Part shown: piece by piece, positions 11,628 through 23,651 of the stretch
Layout: each line of letters begins with the position of its first letter
How positions within the stretch are numbered: position 1 is the first letter of the stretch
Assembly: GCF_018446385.1 (NCBI RefSeq)
Contig: NC_056001.1
Location: 12,270,672 to 12,334,671, forward strand
Length of the DNA: 64,000 nt
Source: Zingiber officinale
Taxonomy: Eukaryota > Streptophyta > Magnoliopsida > Zingiberales > Zingiberaceae
Direction: 5' to 3'
Notes under the pieces: model-generated
Databases searched by the model: none
What the model was told of the DNA's origin: nothing
The model's input: the letters and a program-made list of their open reading frames with translations, nothing else
Made by a program: the position numbers and the translations under genes

Positions 11628-11836
11628 GGCATTTTTTTTTTTTTTTGCGCTAAGCACGTGTTTTTTTTTGTCGTGTAGTAACGGGCGCAGAGGGCGCAGG
11701 GGACGCGGGCGCAGAAGATCCGTTCTCTCGGACAGCCACGTGCCAAGAGGTGGAATCCCAATCGATTAAGACACGTCGTTGACACGCCATCTTTGACCAA
11801 TTAAAACGTAACAGCCGGGCAGATTCGTTTTCCCGA

Positions 11837-11844
11837 TATAAATA
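11837..11844 (+). promoter_or_regulatory. TATA box of DGAT3
   Basis: TATAAATA lies 82 bp upstream of the DGAT3 ATG, a normal plant spacing once a short 5' UTR is allowed for. Confidence 0.7.
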
Positions 11845-11925
11845 ACTGCAAACGAAGGTTGACCTAACCCAACGGCGTCTATCGACTTCTCCTCCGGCGA
11901 CACGACTCGAATCGAAGCCCGACCG

Positions 11926-13071
11926 ATGGAGATCTCCGGCGCCGTGCTCCGTGGAACCTCGGTCGTTCCCGGCGTTCTTCCGATTCACGATTCCCTGTCC
12001 GGATCCGTCCCCACTGCTGCCCCCTCCATGGCGGGCTTCGCTAAGAGGGTTAGGTCTTCGGGTCGAATTATGGGGCTGTCAGCGTCGTTCTCCGACGCGG
12101 GACACCTAAAGTACTACTCCCCCCCGGTTCGATGCGGTGGGGGAAAGTGCAAGGAGGAGAAGAAGAAGGCAAAGCTGGTGAAGGGGCTGTCAAAGGATCT
12201 CGCCGCGCTATGCTCGATGGGCATCGGGGTCGGCACGAACCAAGGGCTCGCTGGGGAAGTCAAGGGGAAGACGTTCACGGTGATTCTTCGATTAATTATG
12301 AATAAAAATATTTTCTTAAAATCTCGATCCAACGTTTCTTTTATGTTCCGAAGATTTGAAAAAAAAAAATTGTCTGATGTGATTTTGTTTGATCAAAATC
12401 AGGAAGTAGCAGAAATTTTGATGGAAGAACTGAAGCAGCTGAGATCACAAGAGAAAGAGATGAAAAGAAAGGAAAAGGAAAAGAAGGCAGCCATGAAGGC
12501 TGCGATTAAGAAAGACTGCAATGAATCATCCACAAGCTCTTCTTCCTCTGAATCCAGCGACAGCGAGTGCGACGGTGAGATTGTCAATATGAACGGCCTC
12601 AAAAATTCTGTTGTTGTTCACGAAACCGAGACCGGAAGCCTATCGATTGCCCCTTCTGTGCCGCCTAAATCAGCGGAAGAAACAGAGCATCACAACCCTC
12701 AAAAGTCGCTTCAAGAGAGCGGTAACTGCAGCTTTGTTGCACCAATTGGCGGTTGCAATAGCTTGACGAGCATCGCGACTGAGATGGCGGTGAACAAGAT
12801 CGAAGTTTGCATGGGGGGCAAGTGCAAGAGATCCGGGGCGTTGGAGCTAATGGAGGAATTCAACAAGAAGATTGGGAGCGAGGGTGCAGTTGTGGGGTGC
12901 AAATGCATGGGCAAGTGCAAGGAAGGGCCAAATGTGCGAGTCTTGAACCATTCTGATGAAGCCATTGCTCCGAAGAGGAATTCTCTCTGCATTGGTGTTG
13001 GATTAGAAGATGTCGGCGCGATCGTTGCCAATTTCTTCGCGGAGAAGGACGCAAGTCTGGTTGCAGCTTAA
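11926..13071 (+). CDS. DGAT3: Soluble diacylglycerol acyltransferase 3 (DGAT3)
   Basis: Two exons, 11926-12279 and 12403-13071, give about 340 residues. DGAT3 makes triacylglycerol from diacylglycerol and acyl-CoA without membrane segments; the Arabidopsis enzyme carries a [2Fe-2S] cluster. The sequence shows a plastid-like N-terminus, a KCKEEKKKAKLVKGLSKDLA segment, a Lys/Glu-rich coiled coil around residues 120-155, and a Ser-rich acidic linker. A C-terminal thioredoxin-like ferredoxin domain starts near residue 245, with cysteines in CMGGKC and CKCMGKC. The 123-nt intron has a GT donor after ACGTTCACG and an AG acceptor before GAAGTAGC. Removing it gives the family junction GKTFTEVAEILMEEL. 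The intron is a multiple of three and has no in-frame stop, so a retained form would still read through. No transmembrane helix is seen. The gene converges with the minus-strand gene to its right. Confidence 0.9.
   Translation: MEISGAVLRGTSVVPGVLPIHDSLSGSVPTAAPSMAGFAKRVRSSGRIMGLSASFSDAGHLKYYSPPVRCGGGKCKEEKKKAKLVKGLSKDLAALCSMGIGVGTNQGLAGEVKGKTFTVILRLIMNKNIFLKSRSNVSFMFRRFEKKKLSDVILFDQNQEVAEILMEELKQLRSQEKEMKRKEKEKKAAMKAAIKKDCNESSTSSSSSESSDSECDGEIVNMNGLKNSVVVHETETGSLSIAPSVPPKSAEETEHHNPQKSLQESGNCSFVAPIGGCNSLTSIATEMAVNKIEVCMGGKCKRSGALELMEEFNKKIGSEGAVVGCKCMGKCKEGPNVRVLNHSDEAIAPKRNSLCIGVGLEDVGAIVANFFAEKDASLVAA
12280..12402 (+). other. DGAT3 intron, phase 0, frame-preserving
   Basis: 123 nt, GT...AG, AT-rich like other introns here, with no in-frame stop. 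The retained translation (ILRLIMNKNIFLKSRSN and so on) has no resemblance to the family. Confidence 0.8.
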
Positions 13072-13773
13072 GAGTTTGGAATGGTATCATTGTAGATAAC
13101 AGAGATCTCTTTAATTAGTATGATACAAGCCACTTCTTTTTATCTTTATTTTCTCGTAGTTTGAACGTGTACCTCTCACAATGGCGCTTGGCCATTGTTT
13201 AGGATAATACAAAATGCAATCTTTATTTTTAAATTCGTGATCGTGTATGCCATTCACAACTTAACGGAGAGACAAGGAATGGTGACCCAGGAAGCAAATT
13301 GAAATATGAAGAATGAAAAACGTACTGATGTTCTCAAGAGTCTGAAAGACATCGTATAAACAGATAAATCACTGGCAGCAAAAATAGGAACACATAAATT
13401 GCAAGAACAACACAAAACTTTACACTTTTTCCAGGACTAGGGTTAAAACAAGCTGGTCACGAAGCAATTCGACAAAATCGAACTGGAAACTTAAGTCGAA
13501 TTCACTTGCCGATGCCAAATATAAGCGAGAGCATGCCCTGAAGTTTGACACAAACTTATCGGAAGAAGAGGATTTATTTATGTACATAACCACTACTTCA
13601 ATGTGGTTGCCCCTCTGCTCTTCTACAAATTGTGTCCAAAGAGTATATATTTGGTGTTCTGTACATGTGTGTCACTTCCAATCTATATCTTTGTCAATCG
13701 AATCTATATCCCTAGTAATGTTGTTTCTCCCTGTGTCGTCCATGGAGCCATTACTGTGCCAGTCCAACAATCA
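13072..13773. other. Convergent intergenic region (3' UTRs)
   Basis: The space between the stop codons of DGAT3 and the C2 NT-type gene. It probably holds both 3' UTRs. No other gene is seen. Confidence 0.6.
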
Positions 13774-16645
13774 TTACAACTCAAATGGCTGCCAACTCAT
13801 TGAAGAGTCTGTCAAATGGAACTCGATCTGCAACCTCTGGTGAAGTGCTGTGTTGGTTTCGATCCCTTTCTTTTCCAGCTCCAACTCCTCCTGCAATGGT
13901 ATAGCAGCTAAAAATCTATTTATGTACTCTTTGCAACAGTCTCTCCCTCTACAGATTATCTCTTCATTGTCTTCAGTCCCCTTGTTCTCTTCACAACACC
14001 GGTACATCTCTGTTGTATCGTCGAATCTTAAAATATAAGCTTGCTGACATCCTTCATGTAGTCTCTCTCCCAGTGTGTCCATGATGTAGTATGCATCTGT
14101 TTCCAACTTGAGGATGAAGAAGTGATCGTTCCAACTCACAATGTAGACCTTACTATCTGTTCCGATGTCATTTACTATCTCAGCCCAAACGTCATTGAAT
14201 GACATTAAGCCATGCAAAGATTTGAAACTCTCTGGTTGAAAGAATCCTATGAAAGATTTGTCATGCAAAATGGATATCGGCCTTGTTTTTGCTTCCAGTA
14301 TGGTCTCGAGATCGAAGTGCTTGTTCGGAAATTGTTCAATGTACGACTTGTTGTTGCATAACTTTTGCCACTCCGATGAACCTTCTCTAATAAGTGCATC
14401 AAACTCTGATCTTGTTGGAGTATTCAGTTCGTTTTTGTGGAGGGCATTTGCAATCACTGCGACGATTGCTGTGCAAGCACTCTCTCCTCCAGCAGTTGGA
14501 TCTCTCTGATCGATGGAAGCGAAGAATGTCAGAGCTTTGAGTTTTGTTTGCTTGTCCCTGCTCATAAACTCTTCACTTGTCCATATACCAATGGGATCGA
14601 TATCTTCTTGACTAGATACCTTCAACGATGCTTCCTGTTCACAATGAAGTACAATTATATTAACGATCCAAGCCTAGGACAAGAAGATTTGTGAAATAGG
14701 TTTTAGGAAAGGTTTGCTTACTTTGCTGTTATCAGAGAAAAACAGTTCCTGAGATAAGGAAGTTCTTTTGTTTTCTCCCTCAAGGTCCCTATATGAAACA
14801 CTACTTTTAATCTTCTTACGCCAGCTGAACCATCCCTTTGAAGTTGATTCTGACTCTGGGCTTGTTCTTCCGCTGCTGCTAGCAGTGTGATTCTGATTAC
14901 TCTCGACTGCCAATATATCATCATCATCATCCGTATTTCCTCGGTCAGAGCTTCCTGAATTGGATCTCTCAATTTGTCTCTCCATTCGTTCCATTTTTGT
15001 TTTTTCTGCATTGACTGATGCGCTCCGTGTTACGCTGCCAGGACTCACCTCTATGAAACTGAGAGTAACCTGCAACACTGTCAATCAGCTAAAGAAAACT
15101 CACAATACAGGCAAATCCTAATAGAAGTTCTTCAGGTATTTGATTCAAAAATCGAATACTGGAAATGCTAATTTGCAGTGTGAGAGACGTCAGAAAGATA
15201 GAGACGCAATGTTAGCTCATATTTTAAGTATTGATACATAGAAGCCCGAGTCGATATCAGAGATGGAGCATAAAGGACAATGTTAAAACTAAAATCTAGT
15301 TATTTTAAGGATGGAACTATTGAAGCCAAATAGAATGTTACAGTTTCCCTAGTGGCACGCTAAAGGGAGTATAAAATTGACTTCCTCCAAACTATTATGT
15401 TGTTGAAGCTACGAAAACAATATAGTTAGTCTCCATCGAATACATAAAGGTAGGGAAAGAATCTCACATAAAGCATCCCATAGCTTGACAAGCTGTCCGT
15501 TTTTAAGATGATGGGAAGTTGCTTCTTCAGTTCCTTCTTCCCTTCTGCCCTTTCACCTGTTTCATGGGATAAGGATTCCCTAACCCATTCTACTAGGTTT
15601 GCCGTTGCTGTCCCGATTCTTTCAAGTTCCTTGGCCTTAACTCCATCATCACTATTTCCCTGAAGAAGCAAACTTAGACATTGAGAAACATACTGATAGG
15701 AATGTGACAAACAGAACTGATTGGCACTTGACAAAGAAAATACTTCAACCAAAGGAATATATTCACAATTCATCGAATTTCTGCAAGAATGTTTTACTTG
15801 TCTAGTTATTAGGAAAACAAAAACTAAGAACTATGTCAGGCAAAGTGAGGGCCTCAAAATCAGACAAGCAGCTTCAAGAAATGTCGGATAATTTCACAGC
15901 CCCGTCTACCAAGAAGACCGATTGCCCGATGGTGGTGCTGTCAATCTTCAAATTATTCATCAATTGGCATAATAATTACATGCAAAATGAACAGGTTTCT
16001 CTCCTAACTATTTCAAAAGTTTCACATTGGAACGAAATGCAAGATTGACTCTGATAACCAAATTGATAATTGTAGAAAACGAATTAGATGCGAACTAAAT
16101 CAAATCAATGGTCAAAGATAACCATTGACTTTCCTTGTTCACGACACACACGTAAATGCACAAATTCACGATTACCAAAATCATGTTTAATTGCATAGAA
16201 ATTCGAATCAATAAAGATAATAATAATAACTCACATATAGGACGGAAAAGGAGACATTCCACGCTCTACCAGAATCGAACCCGACGATCGGCCCGGCTAC
16301 CAGATCGGATTCACGAAACCGGCACACATTCTCGAACCGGCTCGCCTCGTCATCGTCGCCCCAACGAGCGGCAGCGAACTCTAATCCCGCCTCCACCATC
16401 CTTCTCGACGTAATCCCTCTTTCCGCCCTCTTCCTTCCCACGAGAAAGGAGAGCGCGCCGGCGACCACGGGCAGCCGCCGCCTCCACTCGAACTCAACCG
16501 CCGCCGCCGCCGCACCTGCCCCCGGGAGGGCAGGGGGCAAGCCCTCGACGGCCTCCACGCTCACGACAACCTTGAACTTTCGCCGCCGCCGCCGCATCTT
16601 TTCCTGCGACGGCGAGGAGAATCTCATCATCGTCTTCACCGTCAT
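13774..16645 (-). CDS. C2 NT-type (EEIG1/EHBP1 N-terminal) plant protein
   Basis: Four minus-strand exons, 16645-16235, 15659-15468, 15069-14722 and 14634-13774, all joined in phase 0 at GT-AG borders, give about 603 residues. Exon 1 holds the C2 NT domain (KFKVVVSVEAVEGLPPAL... to WNVSFSVLY). Exon 2 completes it with ERIGTATANLVEWV and the KKQLPI strand. Exon 3 is a low-complexity acidic/Ser linker with an SWRKKIKSS motif. Exon 4 (residues 318-603) is the conserved plant C-terminal region: SEEFMSRDKQTKLKALTFFA, ESACTAIVAVIA, VYIVSWNDHFFILKLE, DTLGERLHEGC, CKEYINRFLAAIP. It aligns well from memory with Arabidopsis At2g25460. C2 NT domains are thought to contact membranes or phospholipids; the C-terminal role is unknown. 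The gene looks intact. Confidence 0.88.
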
Positions 16646-18436
16646 ACCGCGATCAAGTCAATCAAATTGCCTCGACCAATCCCGCTGCTAGTTCGTCCTC
16701 AAATTTCTGAGCCCCGATCCGGCTGAGCCAGCGAACGAGAGCAAATAGTACCTTGCTGCAGTTCTATTAATGGAATCAACAGCCTGGAGGAGACGGAGGC
16801 CTTTTCCTTCATCAGTGGGAGATGCCACGTCACACGAGGTAGGCGGTTTCCTCCCACGTGAGCTACTCATGCGCGACGCGTTTGCGTGCGCTTCTTCCAT
16901 CGTACGGCTACTCGCCTTGTGATTGGTTGCCGAAGTGCCAACGCACGCGAACTAAATCGGAATCTCATTTTTTCGAACCAACGCTCTAAATTTAAAAAAT
17001 TGGTGTATATTTTCAACCAAAATGGACCAAATAATATTGACACGGTTTGACTCGGGCCCCTCGCGGACCGCGTTCGGCCGAGTCAATTCGTGGGGTCGCT
17101 ACGTAGCTGTGTCGCCTCGCGCCCGACCAAGTCGCGATCCAGGCGCAGATTCGGTTCAATAATTATTGTTTCAGATCGGACAGGTGAAAGTTGGTCAAAG
17201 CACTGGGACGAAAAATAATGGCATAATTTTTAGAATGAGAAAAAGGAAAATAGAATTTGTGCTGCTTCAACGCCAAGTATAGTGAATGAAAGACGCAATT
17301 TAAAAATCACACAATTGCCGTCACGATTCCTCAACCTGTTTTTACCTTCTACAGTTGTAAAATTCGACAAAATGTATTTTTTTTTCAGTATGTAAAATTC
17401 GGCAACATGTATTTTTATAGTGATGAATTAAAAAATGGCTTAACTTCAATTTTTCTATTACAACTGGATTAAATAACCTTGGTTTTTAAACATATAATAA
17501 GTACTTTATACCCGACTTTTTTAAGGGGGAAAAAAGAAACATTGTCGAGTGATGCCTTGGAATGGAAGGAATTGAGCAAAGAATTCCGGATGTTAAAAGA
17601 GTTTTGATCAAATTATTATTTTTAATTAAGGTATTCAAATATTCAAATTGATTAATCTTGAAGATCACCAAAATTTTCTAATGGTTATCTGGTAAATTTG
17701 AGAAGCATAGATGGATTGATAATCTGACATAACAAGTGATTCAAACACTGTGTTAACTATTTTTTTGAACTTTTGTTGTTTAGACTCTTTTTTTAATCTT
17801 GTAAAAGAAGATACCTTTTTCTAGCTAAAAATGATATTCCAATCTCTAGGGGAAGCTAAAGGAATGATGGCGAGAGGAATTGAGAAAGTCAAGTTTAAAT
17901 TTCAGAATTTCATAAACTAGAAATGCTTTTTCTTTTGCCATGACGCGCTACGTGGAATTAGAAAATATTTGGGAGAGCTTTTGCTTCTTAAAAAGTAATT
18001 CTTATAGAGATTATTTTAAAGTTAGTGAAAAATTGAAGTATAAAATGTTTAGAAATAGGAGTCAAATGCTAATATAAAGAAAAATTGAAGTGTTTGATGA
18101 ATTATTACTTCCAATCTTAATTTTTAGTTACATGATAATAATATTCTTAAAATATATAAATTAATCTTTTTTAATTATCTAAATATAATTTTAATACATT
18201 TTTATTTATATAATTATTATTATATTTTAAATATTGTATCAAAATTATTTTTTATAATGAAAAATATATTAAAAAATTAATAAAAATAAAATTTTAAAAA
18301 TGATAAAAGTTATATAAATACACAAAAATATGTATAAATTTTTTTTTAAAATACAAATTATATAAAAATATGAAATATTATTTAAAAAATAAAATATCTC
18401 AAAAGTGTGGTGCTAATTATATAAAATGATAAATTT
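16646..18436. other. Intergenic, promoter side of the C2 NT-type gene, then AT-rich DNA
   Basis: The first 300 bp include a CACGTG G-box at about 16854. The rest is AT-rich with no supported gene. Confidence 0.5.
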
Positions 18437-19036
18437 ATAGGTAAATTATCTTAAAATTCTCAATTACAATTTTAACTTTGCATGTAGTCTCATCTAAAAA
18501 AAATTATTTTCACTCCCTACATGCAAAGTTTATTTGCTTCAACTTCCCCATGTAAACATCATTACCTAATTGTCTCTCATATTTTTTAGGTATAAAAAGT
18601 CTAAAAATGAGTATAATTTCTTTTAAATTTAGCACTTTAAACTAGAATCAAATAGAATTTTTATCAAATTGAGCATGTTTTTTCCCCACTTAATATAATT
18701 TCTCCTAAATTCAACACCATTTAAAGAAAATTTAGTATATTTTTCATCCAATTTAGCACTATTTAAAGATAATCTAGTATATTTTCCATTCAATTGAGGT
18801 GAATAAAGAATCATGCTCAATTTTATAGAAAATATACTAGATTCTAGTTTAATGTACTGAATTTAAACAGAATTATACTTATTTTTAGATTTTTTATATC
18901 TACAAAATATGAGGGGTAATTAGGTAAATTGATATTCATTATGTTTGGTTAGTGAGTGAAAACAAAGTTTTTTGGATATAGGAATTGCATGCAAAGTTGA
19001 AATTGTGATTAAGAATTTTAAGACAATTTTTCCTAT
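18437..19036. mobile_element. Fold-back MITE-like element
   Basis: The arms (about 18437-18690 and 18800-19036) are imperfect inverted repeats of roughly 240 bp sharing stretches such as caactttgcatg and cttaaaattct. Just outside both ends is a related direct repeat of about 27 bp ending attatataaaat. No ORF is supported. Confidence 0.6.
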
Positions 19037-19180
19037 AAAAAATATGGTGACAATTATATAAAATATAAATTTATTAAGGGCATAAATGTCAAATTTTAAT
19101 TTTATACCATAATAAAAAAACAGAAGCATGAATAAAACATTAAATTCTTGTTTTCAGGTTTTGAGTAAAAGTTACCAAAG

Positions 19181-20220
19181 TTAAAATACATTTAACCCCC
19201 ATGTGTGCTTTTTATCCCATAGCATTTTGCCCCTTGCGTTTAAAAAATAATATTTAACCCCCTTATAAAAAAAAATTATTCCCTTATTTTTTAACCATTT
19301 TTCAATAATGACTGTAAGAGGGGAAATCATATTGAATTAATTATTATATCCTTCGATATAAATTCTCACGAAATTTATACATGCAATAGCATAAACAATA
19401 GAAAAGTAATTCTGAAAGGGATAATCAGTAAAAAAACTCATTCCACTTCCACCACCCTCACAAAAAAATTAGAATTTTAAATTAATAAATCAAAATCAAA
19501 TGAAGATGAAACAAAGTTATATTAAAAATTTCTTCTCATCATCAAACGTGACATACAATGAAGTAGGAGTGATTTTCGTTCATCAATTTTAAATTCTCGT
19601 AATTTTTTGGTTTGATGAGCGTGGTGGAATGAGTTTTTCACTGATGATCCCTTTTAGAATTGTTGCTTTTCTATTGTTTATGCAGTTGTATATATAAATT
19701 TTATGAGGGTTTTTATTGAATGATATAATGGTCAATTCAATATGTTTTTTTCCTCTTAAGATTATTATCGAAAAATAATAAAAAAAAATATAATGGCACA
19801 ATTGCCTTTTGTTTATTGTATGTCACATTTGATGATGAGGGGAAGATTTTTAATGATGAATTTTATTCCATTTTCATTTGATTTTGGTTCATCAATTTAG
19901 AATTTTTGTTCTTTTTTCATTTGGTGAGGATAGTGGAATAAGCTTGACTGGTTATCTTTTTCAGAATTAATTTTCTATTATTTATGCTGATGCATATATG
20001 AATTTTATGAATATTTTTCTCTAAGAATATAATAATCAATTTAATATTTTTTTTCCACTTGAGGTTATGATTGGAAAATAATAAAAAGTAAAGGTCTCAA
20101 TTATCTTTTACAAGATTTCTTACATTTGACTTTTGGTCAAAAAGAGGTTAAATATTATTTTTTAAACATAGGGAAGTATGCTACAGGATAAAAAAACATA
20201 GAAGCATTAAAGGTATTTTA
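19181..20220. mobile_element. Fold-back MITE-like element with a third internal arm
   Basis: The outer ends taaaatac...ggtatttta form inverted repeats of about 85 bp sharing gtttaaaaaataatattt. Inside, a block at about 19375-19500 is inverted at 19600-19700 and appears again as a direct copy at about 19850-20030. It is non-coding. The target duplication is not clear. Confidence 0.6.
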
Positions 20221-22057
20221 GCCTAATTAATAATACTTAACACCTTGGATTTGAAATAAACTTGGAATGCTAAAAAAAAATTTATTTATTTTAGTTTCTA
20301 TTACACCTAGAATACTCATATTGGTATTAATATATGAGTGTTATAATATCTAAATAGTATTATAAATTAATATGGATGGATATTATAATATCTATACATT
20401 AATCGCATTCAATTATTTAAACACTTTAACCGTATTCAATTCTTTGAACATGGTTAATGAATGAATTTTATATAAAAAATTAAAAATTAAGAAAATAAAC
20501 TTTTAGCTATAAAAAGTAAAAAAAAATAGTGAGATCTCTAAATAGTTAATATTAAAATGAATACGAGTATATATTAATAAAATAGATATATTAATAAAAT
20601 AGTTATATGACATACTATTTGACAGGCAAAACTGGCAACGTATATTAATCTATCAATACACATGTCCTAACCTATTTTCGCCCTTTTTAGTTTCATAAAA
20701 TCTGTTATATATTTTTTAGAATGCGGATAAAAGAGAAAATAAAGATCCCATAAAAAAATCTAATAAACTGGAATGAAAAAGAGATTTTTTTTTAAAAAAA
20801 ACTTTTTAGACAGTTACCTATAAAGCTTAACCAACAGTGAATTGTCTACTGTGACTCTGTGAGTCCAAAACCACCTCTCCGGATATTCCAAATATTTCGA
20901 ATGACATAATAAAATTTCAGCCAAATTTTATTAAAAGAACCAACTCAAATATCCAAATAAACATAAAACATTCTATACCTTGGGCCGAATTGAGCGTGCT
21001 CATGCCAGCCCACTCCGTAGGCCTTCGGTCCACTTTATTAGGGTGAAAAACAAAAACCAACAAAACAGTTACAAATGAATTCATTAGAAGGAAACAAAGC
21101 ACATTTACACCCCCCACACAATGTTACAGCGGCGTAATACTTTCTCAAGTTATCCAATATTTAATAATCGAGATTGAATTTTAATAAATTAATAGATAAA
21201 TATTTTTTTTAATATACGGTTGATTTAAAAACGTTGGATTGATACGTGTCCACCGTAAACCCTTTTTAACTTTTCAATTTAACTCGATGATAACAGAAAA
21301 TTTTCATGGGCCCACCTCAGGACTAATTGATATAATTGAAATATCTTATGTCAATTAATAATGCACATTCAAGGGATGAGCAGGAACTAAAAGGTTTTTT
21401 TTTTTAAAATAATAATAATAATAATAAACACCATGTCGTCATTCTTGCTCAACAACCTTCTTAGGTAGTCGACTAATTTATGATGCTCACGGAGAGGGGA
21501 CACGGGACACGCTTGTGGACCAGTCGCCGTAATATAGTGGCGACATGGTTAAACACCCAACCAACGGCCCTGATGCTGCCACGTAGTCTACGGAAGGCGT
21601 CGAAGAACACGTGGACGATATTAATGATCCCGCAGCCGAGACACGACGGAAGCTTGTCAAACTTCTCTTTTTGCCGGATGACGACATTCACGATTTATTT
21701 CAAGAGAATGGCAACATGTTCTTCGCCTGGTGCTGCTCCCTAGCTCTCTACGACGGTTCTACATATGTCCATCGTTTTCTCGTCGCCAGTCTCAAAATTT
21801 GTAGATAAAGATTCCTGATGTCTTTCTTCGAGGTATGCATAATATCGAGTGAGAAATTATCGCTTTCTTTAAAGAAATTGGAAAATTAAATTAGGGTCGA
21901 TTACAGGATTCCGATTCTTTTCGCCACCTCACCCGATTCCGCCAGCGGTTGCAATTTTATTGGGGTAAAAAAGCATTACTTTTTTCAATTTGTATTATAA
22001 AGTTGAGATCTTGATCAGCGCTGAAGTGGCCGATTAATTCATCGTGGTGAAGATGGG
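20221..22057. other. AT-rich intergenic DNA; ZIP promoter at the right end
   Basis: Mostly low-complexity AT-rich sequence with an (AAT)n tract near 21408-21426. At 21560-21808 there is a more GC-rich patch with an open frame that I cannot assign to any family. The last 250 bp are the likely promoter and 5' UTR of the ZIP gene. Confidence 0.5.
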
Positions 22058-23222
22058 ATGTCCGCGTCGATAGCGACGACTAATTGCGCCGCCGCTGAGG
22101 AGGCAGATGGATGCAGGGACGATTACGCGGCTCTACGGCTGAAGATGGTGGCTTTCACGGCGATTCTTCTTGCCGGCGCAGTGGGCGTGGCAATCCCCCT
22201 GATCGGCCGTCGGGTGCGAACCGACAGCGGCGTCTTCGTCTTCGTGAAGGCGTTCGCTGCCGGCGTCATCCTCGCGACAGGTTTCGTGCACATGCTCGAC
22301 GCCGCTGAGTCGTCCTTCTCGAACCCCTGCCTCGAGCACACCCCCTGGCAGGCCTTCCCCTTCGCCGGCTTCGTCGCCATGGTGGCGGCGCTGGCCACCC
22401 TCGTCGTCGACTTCGTGAGCACCCAGTATTACGAGCGGAAGCACCTCGCGGAGGCGTCGCCATCCTCTTCAGGGATCGCCGTCGACCCAGCAGCGCCAGA
22501 AGTAGAGCCGACGACGGGGAACGAGAAAGACCCAATGCACATCATCGGATTGCACGCCCACGCGGCGGAGCACCGCCACAGCCACGCGCGTGCTAACGGC
22601 AACGCGGTACCCACCCACTACTATGGCGGCGACAACGACGAGGAGAAACAGGGCGGCTCGTCCCACGTACGGCACGTGGTGGTATCCCAGGTATGCGTTT
22701 ATAATTATTCCCCAAAACCCCACGAAGGAAGCTTGCAATGGACATAATAATAAAGTCGATGTGTAGATATTGGAGCTGGGGATCGTGTCGCACTCGGTAA
22801 TCATTGGACTGTCTCTGGGCGTGTCGCAGAACCCCTGCACCATCCGGCCGCTGGTGGCGGCGCTCTCCTTCCACCAGTTCTTCGAGGGATTCGCACTGGG
22901 CGGATGCATTTCCCAAGCGAAGTTCAGGAACGCGGCAGCGGCAGTGATGGCTGGGTTCTTCGCGGCGACGACGCCACTGGGGATCGCCGTGGGGGCGGGC
23001 GTGGCGTCTTCGTACAACGTCAACAGCCCGGCGGCGCTAGTGGTGGAGGGGCTTCTGGACTCGATGTCGGCGGGAATTCTGATCTACATGGCCCTGGTGG
23101 ATCTGATAGCCGCCGATTTCTTGAGCCAGACTGTAAGATGCAACGTGCGGCATCAGGTGGTGTCGTACCTAGCGCTCTTCGTTGGCGCCGCCGCCATGTC
23201 AGGCCTCGCAATCTGGGCTTGA
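22058..23222 (+). CDS. ZIP family zinc/iron transporter
   Basis: Two exons, 22058-22690 and 22767-23222, give 362 residues. ZIP proteins carry Zn, Fe or other divalent metals into the cytosol. The sequence shows TM helices at about 30-50, 58-80 and 101-122, then a variable cytosolic loop rich in histidine (residues 161-187, with [13 protein letters not shown]), a metal-sensing feature of the family. C-terminal helices follow, including the metal-site helices [10 protein letters not shown] (His220) and [10 protein letters not shown] (His247, Glu251). The intron is 76 nt, and joining CAG to ATATTGGAG restores the family motif [11 protein letters not shown]. No obvious signal peptide precedes TM1, while many ZIPs have one, so the N-terminus may be short. 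Codon use is GC-rich against AT-rich flanks, as is usual for monocot genes. The start is the only in-frame ATG; the ATG six bases upstream stops at once. Confidence 0.93.
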
Positions 23223-23651
23223 AGGATCTATATATCTTACTACGCGCATGCCTCTCGATTCTGCTTTCCAACTCCAGTTTTAAGATTCAGTCGTTGAAAT
23301 TGTCATTACTTCATTCAGTCTTTGTGGAGAAAAGCTTGCTGCTTGCTCTCATGGTTAGTGTGTGTAAAATGTAACACTCTGTCGCATATCGACGAAGCAT
23401 TTTATTTTTATATTTTATATTTTTTATAATTTAAGTGTTCATATCCTTACAGACTGGAGCATACTTTTTTTTCTCCAAATTAAGTGCTCGCGTATATTTG
23501 TTGATGATTGATCCGCAATGCTTTAGCAATCCACTTGAACGCTTTAATATCGTTGCACGGGAGGCTGGACGAAACACTCTTTTGCAGTACAAGGCATCTC
23601 AATCTTTTTTCCGGGGCCTTTCAGAACTGTCCTGATTTGTAAGGGAGATAA
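23223..23651. other. ZIP 3' region
   Basis: 3' UTR and spacer before the MULE. No gene seen. Confidence 0.5.

Larger units (their letters stand above)
10994..11727. mobile_element. Pack-MULE with captured gene head
   Basis: Terminal inverted repeats of 93 and 96 bp (10994-11086 and 11632-11727) begin GAGAACGGATC and end in inward-facing A tracts; they differ at only a few positions. The element is flanked by a perfect 9-bp duplication, TCGGACAGC (10985-10993 and 11728-11736), which is the Mutator-type length. The interior holds a palindrome cluster and the start of a HIG1-type host gene but no transposase. Long TIRs, a 9-bp duplication and captured host DNA together define a Pack-MULE. It ends about 110 bp upstream of the DGAT3 TATA box. 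Confidence 0.85.

Noticed and set aside
15833-16048. Possible extra exon of the C2 NT-type gene or a plus-strand gene
   Set aside because: Joining exon 1 directly to the exon ending at 15659 restores the family sequence, and the minus-strand reading here contains a stop.
21473-21808. Gene upstream of ZIP
   Set aside because: Several overlapping frames on both strands, none with a family match or conserved splice plan.
22123-23023. Minus-strand open frames over the ZIP gene
   Set aside because: They are shadows of GC-rich coding sequence; no domain fits.
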